From positions 1-64,000 of the forward strand of contig PBTE01000061.1 in NCBI GenBank assembly GCA_002726515.1: DNA of 64,000 nt, read 5' to 3'. Positions 54,186 through 63,571 of this stretch are shown piece by piece. Under the pieces are notes generated by a model. That model was given only the letters and a program-made list of their open reading frames with translations, was not told where the DNA came from and did no database searches. The first letter of the stretch is position 1. Every line of letters starts with the position of its first letter. This DNA comes from Planctomycetaceae bacterium (GTDB lineage: Bacteria > Planctomycetota > Planctomycetia > Pirellulales > Pirellulaceae). Both the position numbers and the translations under genes were made by a program.

Positions 54186-55271
54186 ATGACCATCTGGCGT
54201 TGGGCAGAATACTTCAGCGACACTCCGGTGGAGAACCAGATCACATTGGGGGAAGGAAATACGCCGCTGGTCAGGTCGCGCCAGATCGGTCCCCAAGCCG
54301 GCCTGAGCCAGCTCTACTTCAAGCTCGAGAGCTCTAATCCGTCAGGATCGTACAAGGACCGTTACGCGGCGGCGGCCATCTCGGACATGTTAGACCGCGG
54401 TCAAACACGATCCGTAGGAACATCGAGTGGCAACACGGGTTCGGCAGTGGCGGCCTATTGCGCACGAGCTCAAATCTTTTGCGAGATCGGCGTCATGGAA
54501 ACAACGCCTATCGGAAAACTGAAGCAGATGCGCGCCTACGGAGCCCAGGTTTACAAGATCAAGGGACTGGGTTTGGATTTGGCAACTTCGGAAAGGGCGA
54601 TGAAGGAGTTGCAACTGAAAACAGAGCGGCCGGATTACCAACTGCAGATCAGTGCATTCCGTTTTAGTCCCCGAGGGATGGTGGGTGTCAAAACGATCAG
54701 CTATGAATTGGCCGAACAAGCCAGTTTCCTGGAGACGAAGGTTGAACACATTTTCAGCCCGGCAGGCGGAGGGGGATTAACGCTGGCCGTGGCCCGCGGT
54801 TTTGCAGATCTTGTGGAGCGGAGCGAGTTGTCCTCCATGCCTGCCGTGCATTGTGTGCAGCCGTCAGGAAACGACACCATCGCCGGACCTCTGAGAGATG
54901 GTAGTCTTCAGGGTCGGTCGTGCAGTTGTACCTCGGAAATCAGCGGATTGCAGGTTGGGGCGAACGTCGATGGAGATGCGGTGATCAAGATCTGCCGCGA
55001 CTCAGGTGGTACGGGATATCTTGTTGAAGACCCCGTGGTCTGGAAAGTTCAACAGCGATTGGCATGCGAGGAAGGAATTTTCTGTGAGCCGGCAGGGGCC
55101 GTGGCTTTGGCGGGAGCGCTGGAGGCAAGCCGGCGCGGCGAGGTCGAAAAGCACGCACCGATTGTCTGCCTGGTAACGGGCATCGGTTTTAAAGATCCAG
55201 CCTCGGTAGATCGCATGATTGAAGGGGGGGATTGTCCCACAATCAACGCGGATCAGATTCAGCACCAGTAA
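54186..55271 (+). CDS. thrC: Threonine synthase-like PLP enzyme
   Basis: A 361-residue fold-type II PLP protein of the threonine synthase/threonine dehydratase group. The LGEGNTPLVRS opening and SNPSGSYKDRYA, with the PLP Lys near residue 57, are typical of short-form threonine synthases. SSGNTGSAVAAY binds the phosphate of PLP and FSPAGGGGLTLAV is the glycine loop. It would convert O-phosphohomoserine to threonine. GGAG lies 7 bases before ATG 54186, and upstream in-frame codons do not look like ThrC. It is followed by the symporter gene at about 80 bases. Confidence 0.85.
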   Translation: MTIWRWAEYFSDTPVENQITLGEGNTPLVRSRQIGPQAGLSQLYFKLESSNPSGSYKDRYAAAAISDMLDRGQTRSVGTSSGNTGSAVAAYCARAQIFCEIGVMETTPIGKLKQMRAYGAQVYKIKGLGLDLATSERAMKELQLKTERPDYQLQISAFRFSPRGMVGVKTISYELAEQASFLETKVEHIFSPAGGGGLTLAVARGFADLVERSELSSMPAVHCVQPSGNDTIAGPLRDGSLQGRSCSCTSEISGLQVGANVDGDAVIKICRDSGGTGYLVEDPVVWKVQQRLACEEGIFCEPAGAVALAGALEASRRGEVEKHAPIVCLVTGIGFKDPASVDRMIEGGDCPTINADQIQHQ

Positions 55272-55349
55272 GATGTACAACCATCGGTGGCGGCTGGTAC
55301 GAGCAAACCTGAAGAACATTGCTTTCCCAGCGGTCCTTCTTCCAACGTG

Positions 55350-56879
55350 ATGTGTGTTATGGAATTCACAACTAATTTCACCTGGGTGGACTGGACGATT
55401 GTCACCGTCTACCTACTCGGCACGGTGGCCATCGGCATCTACGCCAATCGTTATATCAAGGACATGGCAGACTACATTGTTGCCGGGCGATCCTTAAAAT
55501 CGTTTGCCTCGATTGCCACCATGCTGGGATCCGAGATCGGTTTGATCACGGTGATGTATGCGGCCCAGAAGGGCTTCACGGGCGGGTTAGCGGCGCTGCA
55601 CATTGGATTGATTGCAGGTGCGGTTTGTTTCTTGGTGGGAATCACCGGTTTCATCGTGGTGCCCTTGCGCGAGGCCGGAGTCATGACAATCCCGGAGTTT
55701 TACGCCCAGCGTTTTAGCCCCGGAATCCGGATTTTGGGAGGCCTGTTGTTGTCCATTGCAGGAATTCTCAACATGGGCATGTTCCTCAAGGCGGGAGGTA
55801 TCTTTGTTACCGCATTGACGGGATTGAATGATCCGGCAGCTGTCAACGTGGTGATGGCCATCCTGATTTCGCTGGTCGTGCTGTATACGATTCTCGGCGG
55901 CATGGTTTCCGTGGTAATCACCGACTACATTCAATTTGTCGTCTTGTCTTTCGGTCTGCTCGTCTCCTGTGTGTATGCCATTCGAGCTGTAAGTTGGCAG
56001 GGCATCATCACGGCCGTGGAATCGGTACATGGTGCGGCAGGTTTCAACCCATTGGATGGTGATGGCTTTGGAGTCGGCTACCTGATTTGGATGGGTTTCG
56101 TGGCAGGGCTGATATCCTGCGCGGTTTGGCCGACGGCCGTCATGCGGGCTTGCGCTGCCGAAAACACCCAAGTTGTAAAACGGCTCTATACCTGGTCGTC
56201 GATCGGGTTCATGACGCGGTTCATCATTCCCCAGTTACTCGGCCTCTGCGCCCTGGCATATTTCCACGCATCGAATCAAGGCGCCGTTTCGGTCGACAAT
56301 CATGATATGACCCTTGCCGCGTTGCCCGCATTCTTGGGCCAGATTTTACCGGTCGGTGTGATTGGATTAATCGGGGCTGGCATGTTGGCGGCGTTCATGT
56401 CGACGCATGATAGTTATCTTCTGTGCTGGAGTTCGGTTCTGGTTGAGGACGTCATCCATCCGTTGGCGGGCGGACAATGGTCGAACCGAATGCGGTTGTT
56501 TATGGCGCGGACACTGATTTTGTTGATTGGCATCTTTCTTTACGTGTGGAGTGTGTGGTATCCCATGCGCCAGGATATGCTCGATTATCTGGCCGTGAGT
56601 GGGGCCATTTATTTTACGGGCGCGTTCGCCGTACTGGTTTTTGGGATCTATTGGAAACGGTCCAGTACAATGGGTGCTTATCTGGCGCTGTTGTGCGGCT
56701 TGCTTGCCCTACTGGGTCTGCCACCGATTCAGCAACTGCTGGGCTTGACGCAGGAAAAGCTTGGTTTTCGCCTCACCGAAGCCCGCGTCGGTTTGGGAAC
56801 CACCACCCTGGCGATGGTGCTGATGGTTGCGGGTTCGTTGTTGTTTCCTGATTCAACTCCAGAACTTCAAGAAGACTGA
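55350..56879 (+). CDS. Sodium:solute symporter family protein
   Basis: A 509-residue membrane transporter of the SSS family with about 13 helices. Helix 1 is TIVTVYLLGTVAIGIYANRY. The family loop is YIVAGRSLKSFASIATMLGSEIG, given as adjoining blocks, and LISLVVLYTILGGMVSVVITDYIQ is the sodium-site helix pair. GAGMLAAFMSTHDSYLLCWSSV follows near residue 340. It imports a solute with Na+; the substrate is unknown. It is followed 4 bases later by a small membrane protein and then by an SMP-30 lactonase, which suggests a sugar or sugar-acid substrate. Start is ATG 55350 or 55359. Confidence 0.9.
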   Translation: MCVMEFTTNFTWVDWTIVTVYLLGTVAIGIYANRYIKDMADYIVAGRSLKSFASIATMLGSEIGLITVMYAAQKGFTGGLAALHIGLIAGAVCFLVGITGFIVVPLREAGVMTIPEFYAQRFSPGIRILGGLLLSIAGILNMGMFLKAGGIFVTALTGLNDPAAVNVVMAILISLVVLYTILGGMVSVVITDYIQFVVLSFGLLVSCVYAIRAVSWQGIITAVESVHGAAGFNPLDGDGFGVGYLIWMGFVAGLISCAVWPTAVMRACAAENTQVVKRLYTWSSIGFMTRFIIPQLLGLCALAYFHASNQGAVSVDNHDMTLAALPAFLGQILPVGVIGLIGAGMLAAFMSTHDSYLLCWSSVLVEDVIHPLAGGQWSNRMRLFMARTLILLIGIFLYVWSVWYPMRQDMLDYLAVSGAIYFTGAFAVLVFGIYWKRSSTMGAYLALLCGLLALLGLPPIQQLLGLTQEKLGFRLTEARVGLGTTTLAMVLMVAGSLLFPDSTPELQED

Positions 56880-56883
56880 AAAC

Positions 56884-57048
56884 ATGCACGGCTGGGCCAC
56901 ATTCTGGGCGGGGGTGATTATCGTTTCCCTGGCGGCTTTTACAGTGCTTGCCGTTGTTGTCACGATTGGAGGTTGGCGCGACCTGCTGGCGCTGTTGAAA
57001 CACGATTCCAAGCCAGAGAATCCAGACCGAAAATCTTTGGTTGATTGA
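56884..57048 (+). CDS. Small single-helix membrane protein after symporter
   Basis: A 54-residue protein starting 4 bases after the symporter stop (ATG 56884). It has one membrane helix (WATFWAGVIIVSLAAFTVL, about residues 4-30) followed by a charged cytoplasmic tail (KHDSKPENPDRKSLVD). It is too short for independent catalysis. The tight spacing implies co-translation with the transporter, as an accessory or assembly subunit. Not recognised as a named family. Confidence 0.6.
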   Translation: MHGWATFWAGVIIVSLAAFTVLAVVVTIGGWRDLLALLKHDSKPENPDRKSLVD

Positions 57049-57178
57049 TTCCAATTTAGAACTGCGGCGAAGCGGTCTCACCTGGCAGGCGTGCCGGGTC
57101 CCTTGTTTGTTGCGCAGCCTTCTGGTTGAATTGTTTCTAGGTGTGAAATGGAGTCCGTCCGGTCACGAGGAGTCAACG

Positions 57179-58081
57179 ATGAATTGGGAAATTGAATTAC
57201 TTCAGGAACCTTATGGTGCGGTTAGTGAAGGTCCGGTGTGGGACGGCTCGACACTTCTCTACACTCAAATTCAGGCATGTCGAATCATGCGCTTTGACCC
57301 GCAGACAGGTTCGATCAGCGTCTACCGTACGGATACCCACTATGCAAATGGACTCACGCTGGATGTCCAGAATCGAATTTATGCCTGCGAGGGTGGTGCG
57401 CGGCGCGTGGTGCGCTACGAGGCAGATGGAAGCACAACCGTTCTTGCCGATCAGTTTGAAGGCAAGCGGCTCAATGTACCGAACGACCTGGTCATCGACC
57501 GCCAGGAACGGGTTTGGTTTACTGATCCTTTCTACGAGGGAGCAGCCGGGCCCTTCAGCTACGACCGGGTCCACCAGGAACTTCAGCACGAATCGGTCTA
57601 TCGACTTGATCGGCGATCTGATTCCAGTTGGTCGATTGAACGGGTGACCTTCGACACGACCCGACCGAATGGCGTACTGCTTTCGTTGGACCAAAGGACG
57701 CTTTTTGTGGCGCAGTCCGGGCGTCGGTCTGACGAAAAACGCGAACTTCGTGCCTACCCCATCGAAGCGAGTGGCCAGTTGGGATCCCCTACGGTGCTCC
57801 ACGACTTCGGGGAGTACCGAGGTGTGGATGGCATGCGCCTGGACAGCGAAGGCAATATCGTGGCCACGGCTGGATTTGAGTTGGGAGGCCCCGGTCCGTC
57901 AATCTATATCTTTTCCCCTGCCGGGGAGATTCTGGAAAGGCACCCCGTTCCCGCAAACCGGCCCACGAACTGCGTTTTTGGAGACGACGATCTCGGTACA
58001 CTCTACATCACCACTACCGAAGGTCACCTGCTGCGTGCGCGAACGGAAAGAAGAGGAAATCGGCTGACAGGAAATGTATAG
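57179..58081 (+). CDS. SMP-30/gluconolactonase family protein
   Basis: A 300-residue six-bladed beta-propeller of the SMP-30/gluconolactonase/LRE family. Metal-site positions: Glu in YGAVSEGPVWDG (residue 18), Asn in RLNVPNDLVID (about 103), and Asn/Asp in DTTRPNGVLLS and GVDGMRLDSEGNI. It hydrolyses sugar lactones or aryl esters, with Ca2+ or Zn2+. GAGGAG precedes ATG 57179 by 7 bases. It lies downstream of the symporter and small membrane protein. Confidence 0.9.
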   Translation: MNWEIELLQEPYGAVSEGPVWDGSTLLYTQIQACRIMRFDPQTGSISVYRTDTHYANGLTLDVQNRIYACEGGARRVVRYEADGSTTVLADQFEGKRLNVPNDLVIDRQERVWFTDPFYEGAAGPFSYDRVHQELQHESVYRLDRRSDSSWSIERVTFDTTRPNGVLLSLDQRTLFVAQSGRRSDEKRELRAYPIEASGQLGSPTVLHDFGEYRGVDGMRLDSEGNIVATAGFELGGPGPSIYIFSPAGEILERHPVPANRPTNCVFGDDDLGTLYITTTEGHLLRARTERRGNRLTGNV

Positions 58082-58279
58082 AGGACCGGGACCAGGAATT
58101 TTCCACACAGCGCATGACCCGGCGGGAAGATTGTGAGTTCCGGCCTTCAAGCAATCGCACCCGGCGCCGACTGTGCCTGTGGAGAGAGACGCGCCTGGAC
58201 CAGATCGGTCATTGGGCCAGATCCGGCACAACACAAATCCTTTCCAGACAAAAGAATTAGCTGGCAAGAGGAGATGTCT

Positions 58280-59065
58280 TTATGCCGCGAATTCGAGTTG
58301 TCGAGTACCCAGTTGTGTTTGCAGTCGCTGTAAGATCGTGCTGTGCATCTGGCTGACCCGGCTTTCGCTCAGGTTCAGCGTGTCACCGATCTCTTTCATC
58401 GTTAGTTGTTCGTAGTAGTAAAGGATGATGATCAGCCGCTCGTTTTTATTGAGTCCTTTGGTTACCAGCCGCATCAAATCCTTCTTTCGATATCTTTGCG
58501 TAGGATCGTCACCTTTCTTGTCTTCCAGGATGTCGATTTCGCTGACGTCTTTGTAGCTATCCGTCTCGTGCCACTTTTTGTTGAGACTCGTCAAGTTGAC
58601 CGCATTGGCATCCAGTACAAATTTCTCCAACTCCCGGATGGTGATCCCCAAATGGTCAGCCAGCTCGTTGTCGGACGGTTTGCGACCCAGTTTGACGTCA
58701 AGTTGTTTCGTGGCTTCTGCTAGCTTGGAGGCCTTGGAGCGAACAAGTCGTGGCACCCAGTCGGTTGCCCGCAATTCATCGAGCATGGCGCCGCGAATCC
58801 GAGGGACGCAGTACGTTTCAAACTTGACGCCCCGTGTCAAGTCGAAGGCGTTAATGGCGTCGATCAGTCCGAATACACCGGCAGAAATGAGATCATCGAT
58901 TTCAACACCATCTGGGAGCCGAGCCCAGACTCGTTGGGCGTTGTATTTCACCATGGGGAAGTACTGCTCGACCAGCCGATTTCGCAGCGACTGGTTGGTC
59001 GAATCGTTTTTGTACTCTTGCCACACTTGATAGATTTCATCCGCTGCGGGGCCATTTTTAACCAT
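58280..59065 (-). CDS. Sigma factor of the FliA/WhiG group
   Basis: A 261-residue sigma-70 family factor without region 1. Region 2 is EQYFPMVKYNAQRVW and IDDLISAGVFGLIDAINAFD, followed by RGVKFETYCVPRIRGAMLDELR (the FliA/WhiG hallmark, here given in adjoining parts). Region 3 has GRKPSDNELADHLGI, and region 4 has KEIGDTLNLSESRVSQMHST as the -35-binding helix-turn-helix. Family members run flagellar or developmental regulons, but no flagellar gene is within the window. The gap upstream (about 880 bases) is unusually long. No anti-sigma factor gene (FlgM-like) is visible. Confidence 0.93.
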   Translation of the reverse strand: MVKNGPAADEIYQVWQEYKNDSTNQSLRNRLVEQYFPMVKYNAQRVWARLPDGVEIDDLISAGVFGLIDAINAFDLTRGVKFETYCVPRIRGAMLDELRATDWVPRLVRSKASKLAEATKQLDVKLGRKPSDNELADHLGITIRELEKFVLDANAVNLTSLNKKWHETDSYKDVSEIDILEDKKGDDPTQRYRKKDLMRLVTKGLNKNERLIIILYYYEQLTMKEIGDTLNLSESRVSQMHSTILQRLQTQLGTRQLEFAA

Positions 59066-59949
59066 TTAATTCTCCATGATCGTGATTCGTCCGCAGTCAT
59101 CTTCAAGATGACAGAACCCTCGAACCGCCGTGTCAGAAAGAGCCAATGGCAGGCTTTGAAGCGACAGCATGACTTCTCTTCGAGGCGAAGTAACAGGCAA
59201 TCGTTGCTGCAATTCTGCGAAAGACGGTTGTCAGGCTCGACTTGTTATCGGTGACGGAAGTCGTGTGCGTGAGCAGAGATTCCGGGTTTTATGAATTCTT
59301 TGCAACGACATGTAAATTCACAAGAAATTCAACTAGTGAAACAGTCCTGGGGGTATCAGTTGCACTACGCGAATGGGAACACAGGCCAGGGAACGGCGCA
59401 GTGCTTTACAGTGTGAGAACCAGGGATTGTCTTGTGTTGGTACGCAGTTGGGAAAACACCCAGAGTGACAAGCGAACGATTTTTCAGGTCTTTTAGACTT
59501 TCACTCGGTGACGGCCTCTCCGCTGAAGGCAACGCATTGACAGCAGTGCTGCCCAAGGACATTAGCCTGCTGCGGACCAGCATTCATCAGAAGTTCGTTC
59601 GGCGAGTTCCAGGCGCTTCCGGAAGGGACTTTCTGGGTAGCGAACTGTTTTGCGATGGGAACGTGCGGGAAGTTAAACAGGCTGATATTAAAGGCGACGG
59701 CGCCAATGAAATGATGGGCCGTCTTTGGGCAAAGGAAGTTCGGCTACTCCGGTTTCCCGTCGATGAAATGTGGCTCGGACCAACTCGGGTCGCATGACAC
59801 GCTGCCCCGACCTTGTCAAAGACCGCATTGCCTGGAACGGCAGTGTTTTTCAAGAGAACCTTTTTTGCTGCGAACGCAGTATGGCAGGGGCGCGGAAATG
59901 GGACTAAAATCAAAAGAAGGTGAAACCGGCAGACCCATGATGCAGACCC
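59066..59949. other. Long intergenic region upstream of the sigma gene
   Basis: About 880 bases between divergent genes, the largest gap in the window. Frames of 60-121 codons on both strands, such as 59432-59797 and 59587-59913, start mostly at TTG or GTG and show no known domain. Promoters for the sigma factor and the DUF1549 gene must lie here. I see no tRNA. Confidence 0.5.
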
Positions 59950-61950
59950 ATGATGAAGCCCTCAAAATCCAATTGGAAATTTGTGGTTGTGGCCCTCTCG
60001 GTACTGACGGGCAGCATCAGTATCGTTCATTTGGTGGTCGCTGCTGACGAAGAACAGGTTGTCCGAACCAGCGGTGAAATCACTGCTGCCGATCGACAAT
60101 ATTGGGCCTATCAACCTGTGCAAAGCCCCAAGATTCCGGCGGTGCGAGATGAGGCCTGGTGCGACTCTCCACTGGACCGCTTCGTGTTGGCCCGACTGGA
60201 AGCAAATCATTTTGTTCCAGTAGAGCCTGCTGAGCGACGTGTATTGATTCGGCGTGCTACGTTCAATCTGACCGGACTCCCGCCCGATCCGGCCGATGTG
60301 GATCACTTTGTGTCCGACCTCTCCCCCGATGCCTATGACCGTTTGCTTGATCGTCTGTTGGCTTCGCCCCACGGAGGACCGCACATCGCTCGGCGTTGGC
60401 TGGACGTGGCTCGCTATGCTGAAGACATTCGACCTAACAATTTTAAACACCAAGAATTGCCATTAGCCTATCTCTATCGAGACTGGGTTATTGAGTCATT
60501 CAATGCAGATTTGCCCTACGATCGTTTTGTCACGATGCAGATTGCGGGGGACTTGCTGGAACAGGCCGGTAACGACGGGCTGATTGCCCTCGGCTTCTTC
60601 ACGGTGGGACCGGTCTATGGTTCGGATGGGGGAAATAAAGACAGCGTGCTCAAGGCGGCGGCCGAAACGCTCGACGACAAGGTCGATGTACTGTCTCGTG
60701 GTTTACTCGGGTTAACAGTCAGTTGTTCCCGTTGCCACGATCACAAATTCGATCCGATCCCCACGGAAGATTACTATTCGCTGGCTGGACCGCTGAAGAA
60801 CACAACATTTGGTGTTGAAGTACCGTTAGTGTCGGAATCTGAAGTAAAAAATTACAAGCAAGCACACGAGCCAATCGAATCGCTCAGGAAACGTCTTAAG
60901 GAAGCCCGTGATCAAGTTGCTGATCGCCAGACTATTGAGCAGATGGAATCAGATCTGGCAGAGATGCAGGCGAACGCACCGGCCATTTATCCACGCGCCT
61001 ATTCGGCAGTCGACCAGGCAACCGAAGACATGGCGGTTGCTCTGCGAGGCAATCCTCAAAATGCGGGTCCCCGGGTACCACGTCGCATGTTGAGCATCTT
61101 GGGAGGCGACAAATCAGTTGCTTTCACGCAGGGAAGCGGGCGACTGGAATTAGCACGTGCCGTTGCCAGTGCTGACAATCCTTTGACGTCGCGAGTGATG
61201 GCAAATCGTGTCTGGCAACAACATTTTGGCAGGGGCATTGTCACAACACCGGATAACTTTGGTCGACTCGGGGCGCGGCCGACGCATCCGGAGTTAATTG
61301 ACTGGCTGGCGCGCACGTTCATAGAAGGGGACTGGTCCATCAAGCGGTTGCGTCGCGAAATCATGTCGTCGGCCACTTATTGTCTCAGTAGTCGAGTTGA
61401 TGAACATAATGGTCAATTGGATGGGGACAACAAGTTTTTGTGGCGGATGAATCGTCGCAGGTTGGAAGTCGAATCTTGGAGAGATTCAGTTTTGAGTGTT
61501 GCAGGTACGCTTGATACAAGCTTGGAAAATCCTGCCGATGGGGACCTCTTAACCAACCGCGGACGAACAATATTCAGTCATCTTAGTCGGAACAGCAAAA
61601 CCGCATCCGACAAATTCCTGCGCACGTTTGACTTTCCAGACGCAAATATTTCCAATAGTCGGCGCGTGGTGACCACCGTGCCGCAACAGCAGTTATTTGT
61701 CATGAATGACAAGTTCATGGTCGATCAAGCCAAGGCGTTTGCTCAACGAGTCTCAGAGAGTTCTGATAATGTGGACCAGCGGATCGACAGGGCGTTCATG
61801 TTGGCCTATGGACGTCGGCCTCTGGATGTCGAGCTGACATTCATACGGCAATTTTTGTCTACAGATTCGCAAGGAGACACCTCCTTTTCCAAATGGGAGC
61901 AGGTCGCACAGGTGATCTTGGGGTCGAACGAGTTTATGTATTTGGAGTAA
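59950..61950 (+). CDS. DUF1549/DUF1553 domain protein
   Basis: A 666-residue exported protein with a signal peptide (KFVVVALSVLTGSISIV). DUF1549 spans about residues 60-280 (SPLDRFVLARLEANHFVP, RRWLDVARYAED, FVTMQIAGDLLEQAG) and contains a CxxCH heme-type motif in TVSCSRCHDHKFDPIPT (near residue 257). DUF1553 spans about 395-640 (SRVMANRVWQQHFGRGIV, YCLSSRVDEHNG, VPQQQLFVMNDKFM). It lacks the extra N-terminal planctomycete cytochrome c domain seen in longer members. The gene is paired with the DUF1501 gene 55 bases downstream. The family's enzymatic role is unproven. Confidence 0.9.
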   Translation: MMKPSKSNWKFVVVALSVLTGSISIVHLVVAADEEQVVRTSGEITAADRQYWAYQPVQSPKIPAVRDEAWCDSPLDRFVLARLEANHFVPVEPAERRVLIRRATFNLTGLPPDPADVDHFVSDLSPDAYDRLLDRLLASPHGGPHIARRWLDVARYAEDIRPNNFKHQELPLAYLYRDWVIESFNADLPYDRFVTMQIAGDLLEQAGNDGLIALGFFTVGPVYGSDGGNKDSVLKAAAETLDDKVDVLSRGLLGLTVSCSRCHDHKFDPIPTEDYYSLAGPLKNTTFGVEVPLVSESEVKNYKQAHEPIESLRKRLKEARDQVADRQTIEQMESDLAEMQANAPAIYPRAYSAVDQATEDMAVALRGNPQNAGPRVPRRMLSILGGDKSVAFTQGSGRLELARAVASADNPLTSRVMANRVWQQHFGRGIVTTPDNFGRLGARPTHPELIDWLARTFIEGDWSIKRLRREIMSSATYCLSSRVDEHNGQLDGDNKFLWRMNRRRLEVESWRDSVLSVAGTLDTSLENPADGDLLTNRGRTIFSHLSRNSKTASDKFLRTFDFPDANISNSRRVVTTVPQQQLFVMNDKFMVDQAKAFAQRVSESSDNVDQRIDRAFMLAYGRRPLDVELTFIRQFLSTDSQGDTSFSKWEQVAQVILGSNEFMYLE

Positions 61951-62005
61951 AGGTGGCGGGCAATACGCTCCTCATCTCTCGATTTGAGAAACAGCATCTG
62001 AACCT

Positions 62006-63523
62006 ATGAAACCACCAGAGAGCAGTAACGTTTGTCGAATTCCCCAGGTTGTGATGCGTCCCTTTCTTACTCGTCGACAAATGTTGCAGCAGTGCGGGAC
62101 GGGAATCGGCATTCTCGGTTTGGCCGGTGTGTTGGCTGACGATTCGTCACTTGTTTCATCCGGGCATGCCGCGGTGCGGCAGGTGATGCCCGGTCCAACG
62201 GTTGCTAGACCCCCGCATTTTGCACCGCGGGCCAAACGGTTCATTCATTTGTACATGAATGGAGGACCGTCGCAGGTGGACACATTTGACTACAAGCCGG
62301 CCCTGAAAAAATACGCGGGCCAGCGACCCAAAGAAGTTGACATCAAGACGTTGAGAAAGACCAGCGAGTTAATGGATTCACCCTGGAAATTCCAGAGGCA
62401 AGGTCAGTCCGGATTGTGGGTGAGCGAACTGTTTCCTCATGTTGCACAATGTGTCGACGACATCTGCATGATGCACTCCATGCACACGAACATTCCCGAG
62501 CACGCAGCTGCATTACTTATGATGAACGTAGGTTCCATTCAGCCCAACCGTCCGGCCTTGGGCGCTTGGTTGGGTTATGGGCTGGGGACTGAAAACCAGA
62601 ACCTGCCGGGGTTCGTCGTCCTGTGCCATCGGGGAAAACCCCGTCCGGAAGGTGTCTCTTGGAGCAACAGTTTTTTGCCGGGAATTCATTCGGGAGTGTT
62701 TGTGGACACCCACAATTTGGATCCCAAGACGGTGTTGTTGAACATTCAGAATTCCCATCTGGCTACCAAGCAACAGAGGGCGCAGCTTGATTTGTTGCAA
62801 CGCATGAACCGATTGCATCTGGAGCGACTGCAGAAGGAAGCGGTTTTGGAAGCCAGGATTGAGTCGATGGAGTTGGCTTTCCGCATGCAGTTTGCCGCTC
62901 CCGAGGTGTTTGATTTACGCCGGGAAACCCAGGCCACGCTTGATCTGTATGGGATACGGGAGGAACCGAGTTTTACCGATGCCGACAATTCGGGAGGGCG
63001 ACCCTTCGGCGGTTTTGCAGAAGGATGCTTGCTGGCTCGCCGATTGTCGGAGCGTGGCGTGCGGATGGTGCAGCTAGCCTTCGCACCAGACATCCCCTGG
63101 GATGACCATGAGGACATCTTTAATCATGCCCGCCGGGCCCGTGACTGCGACCGGGCGATTGCGGCCTTGTTGAAGGACCTGAAGGCACGTGGCTTGCTGG
63201 ATGAAACGCTAGTATTATGGGGGGGCGAGTTCGGTCGCACCCCGGTCAATGACAAGTCAGGTGGCACCCCGGGGCGCGATCACAACCACGTTGGTTTCAC
63301 CGTCTGGATGGCGGGCGGGGGTGTGCAAGGAGGCATGACCTACGGAAAAACGGACGACTTTGGATTTCGGGCTGTCGAGGAACCGATCCATGTCCACGAT
63401 TTACACGCCACGATCCTGCACCTGATGGGATTGGATCACGAAAGACTTACTTTCCGTCACAGCGGCCGCGACTTTCGCCTGACCGATATACAGGGAAACG
63501 TGGTTGACGGTATTTTTGCGTAA
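62006..63523 (+). CDS. DUF1501 protein, partner of the DUF1549 gene
   Basis: A 505-residue DUF1501 protein with a twin-arginine signal (RRQMLQQCGTGIGILGLAG). Characteristic blocks are HLYMNGGPSQVDTFDYKP, HTNIPEHAAALLMMNVGS, SERGVRMVQLAFAP, LVLWGGEFGRTPVND and RDHNHVGFTVWMAGGG. It is likely an alkaline-phosphatase/sulfatase-fold enzyme exported folded. It follows a DUF1549/DUF1553 gene, the standard planctomycetal arrangement. ATG 62054 would shorten the N terminus by 16 residues. Confidence 0.9.
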   Translation: MKPPESSNVCRIPQVVMRPFLTRRQMLQQCGTGIGILGLAGVLADDSSLVSSGHAAVRQVMPGPTVARPPHFAPRAKRFIHLYMNGGPSQVDTFDYKPALKKYAGQRPKEVDIKTLRKTSELMDSPWKFQRQGQSGLWVSELFPHVAQCVDDICMMHSMHTNIPEHAAALLMMNVGSIQPNRPALGAWLGYGLGTENQNLPGFVVLCHRGKPRPEGVSWSNSFLPGIHSGVFVDTHNLDPKTVLLNIQNSHLATKQQRAQLDLLQRMNRLHLERLQKEAVLEARIESMELAFRMQFAAPEVFDLRRETQATLDLYGIREEPSFTDADNSGGRPFGGFAEGCLLARRLSERGVRMVQLAFAPDIPWDDHEDIFNHARRARDCDRAIAALLKDLKARGLLDETLVLWGGEFGRTPVNDKSGGTPGRDHNHVGFTVWMAGGGVQGGMTYGKTDDFGFRAVEEPIHVHDLHATILHLMGLDHERLTFRHSGRDFRLTDIQGNVVDGIFA

Positions 63524-63571
63524 CGCGGGTAGTCCCACTTTGCAACATGTCCGACGAACAACGAGCACACG

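Noticed and set aside
59432-59797. 121-codon plus-strand frame in the gap upstream of the sigma gene
   Set aside because: TTG start, no domain, and overlapping frames on the other strand of similar length.
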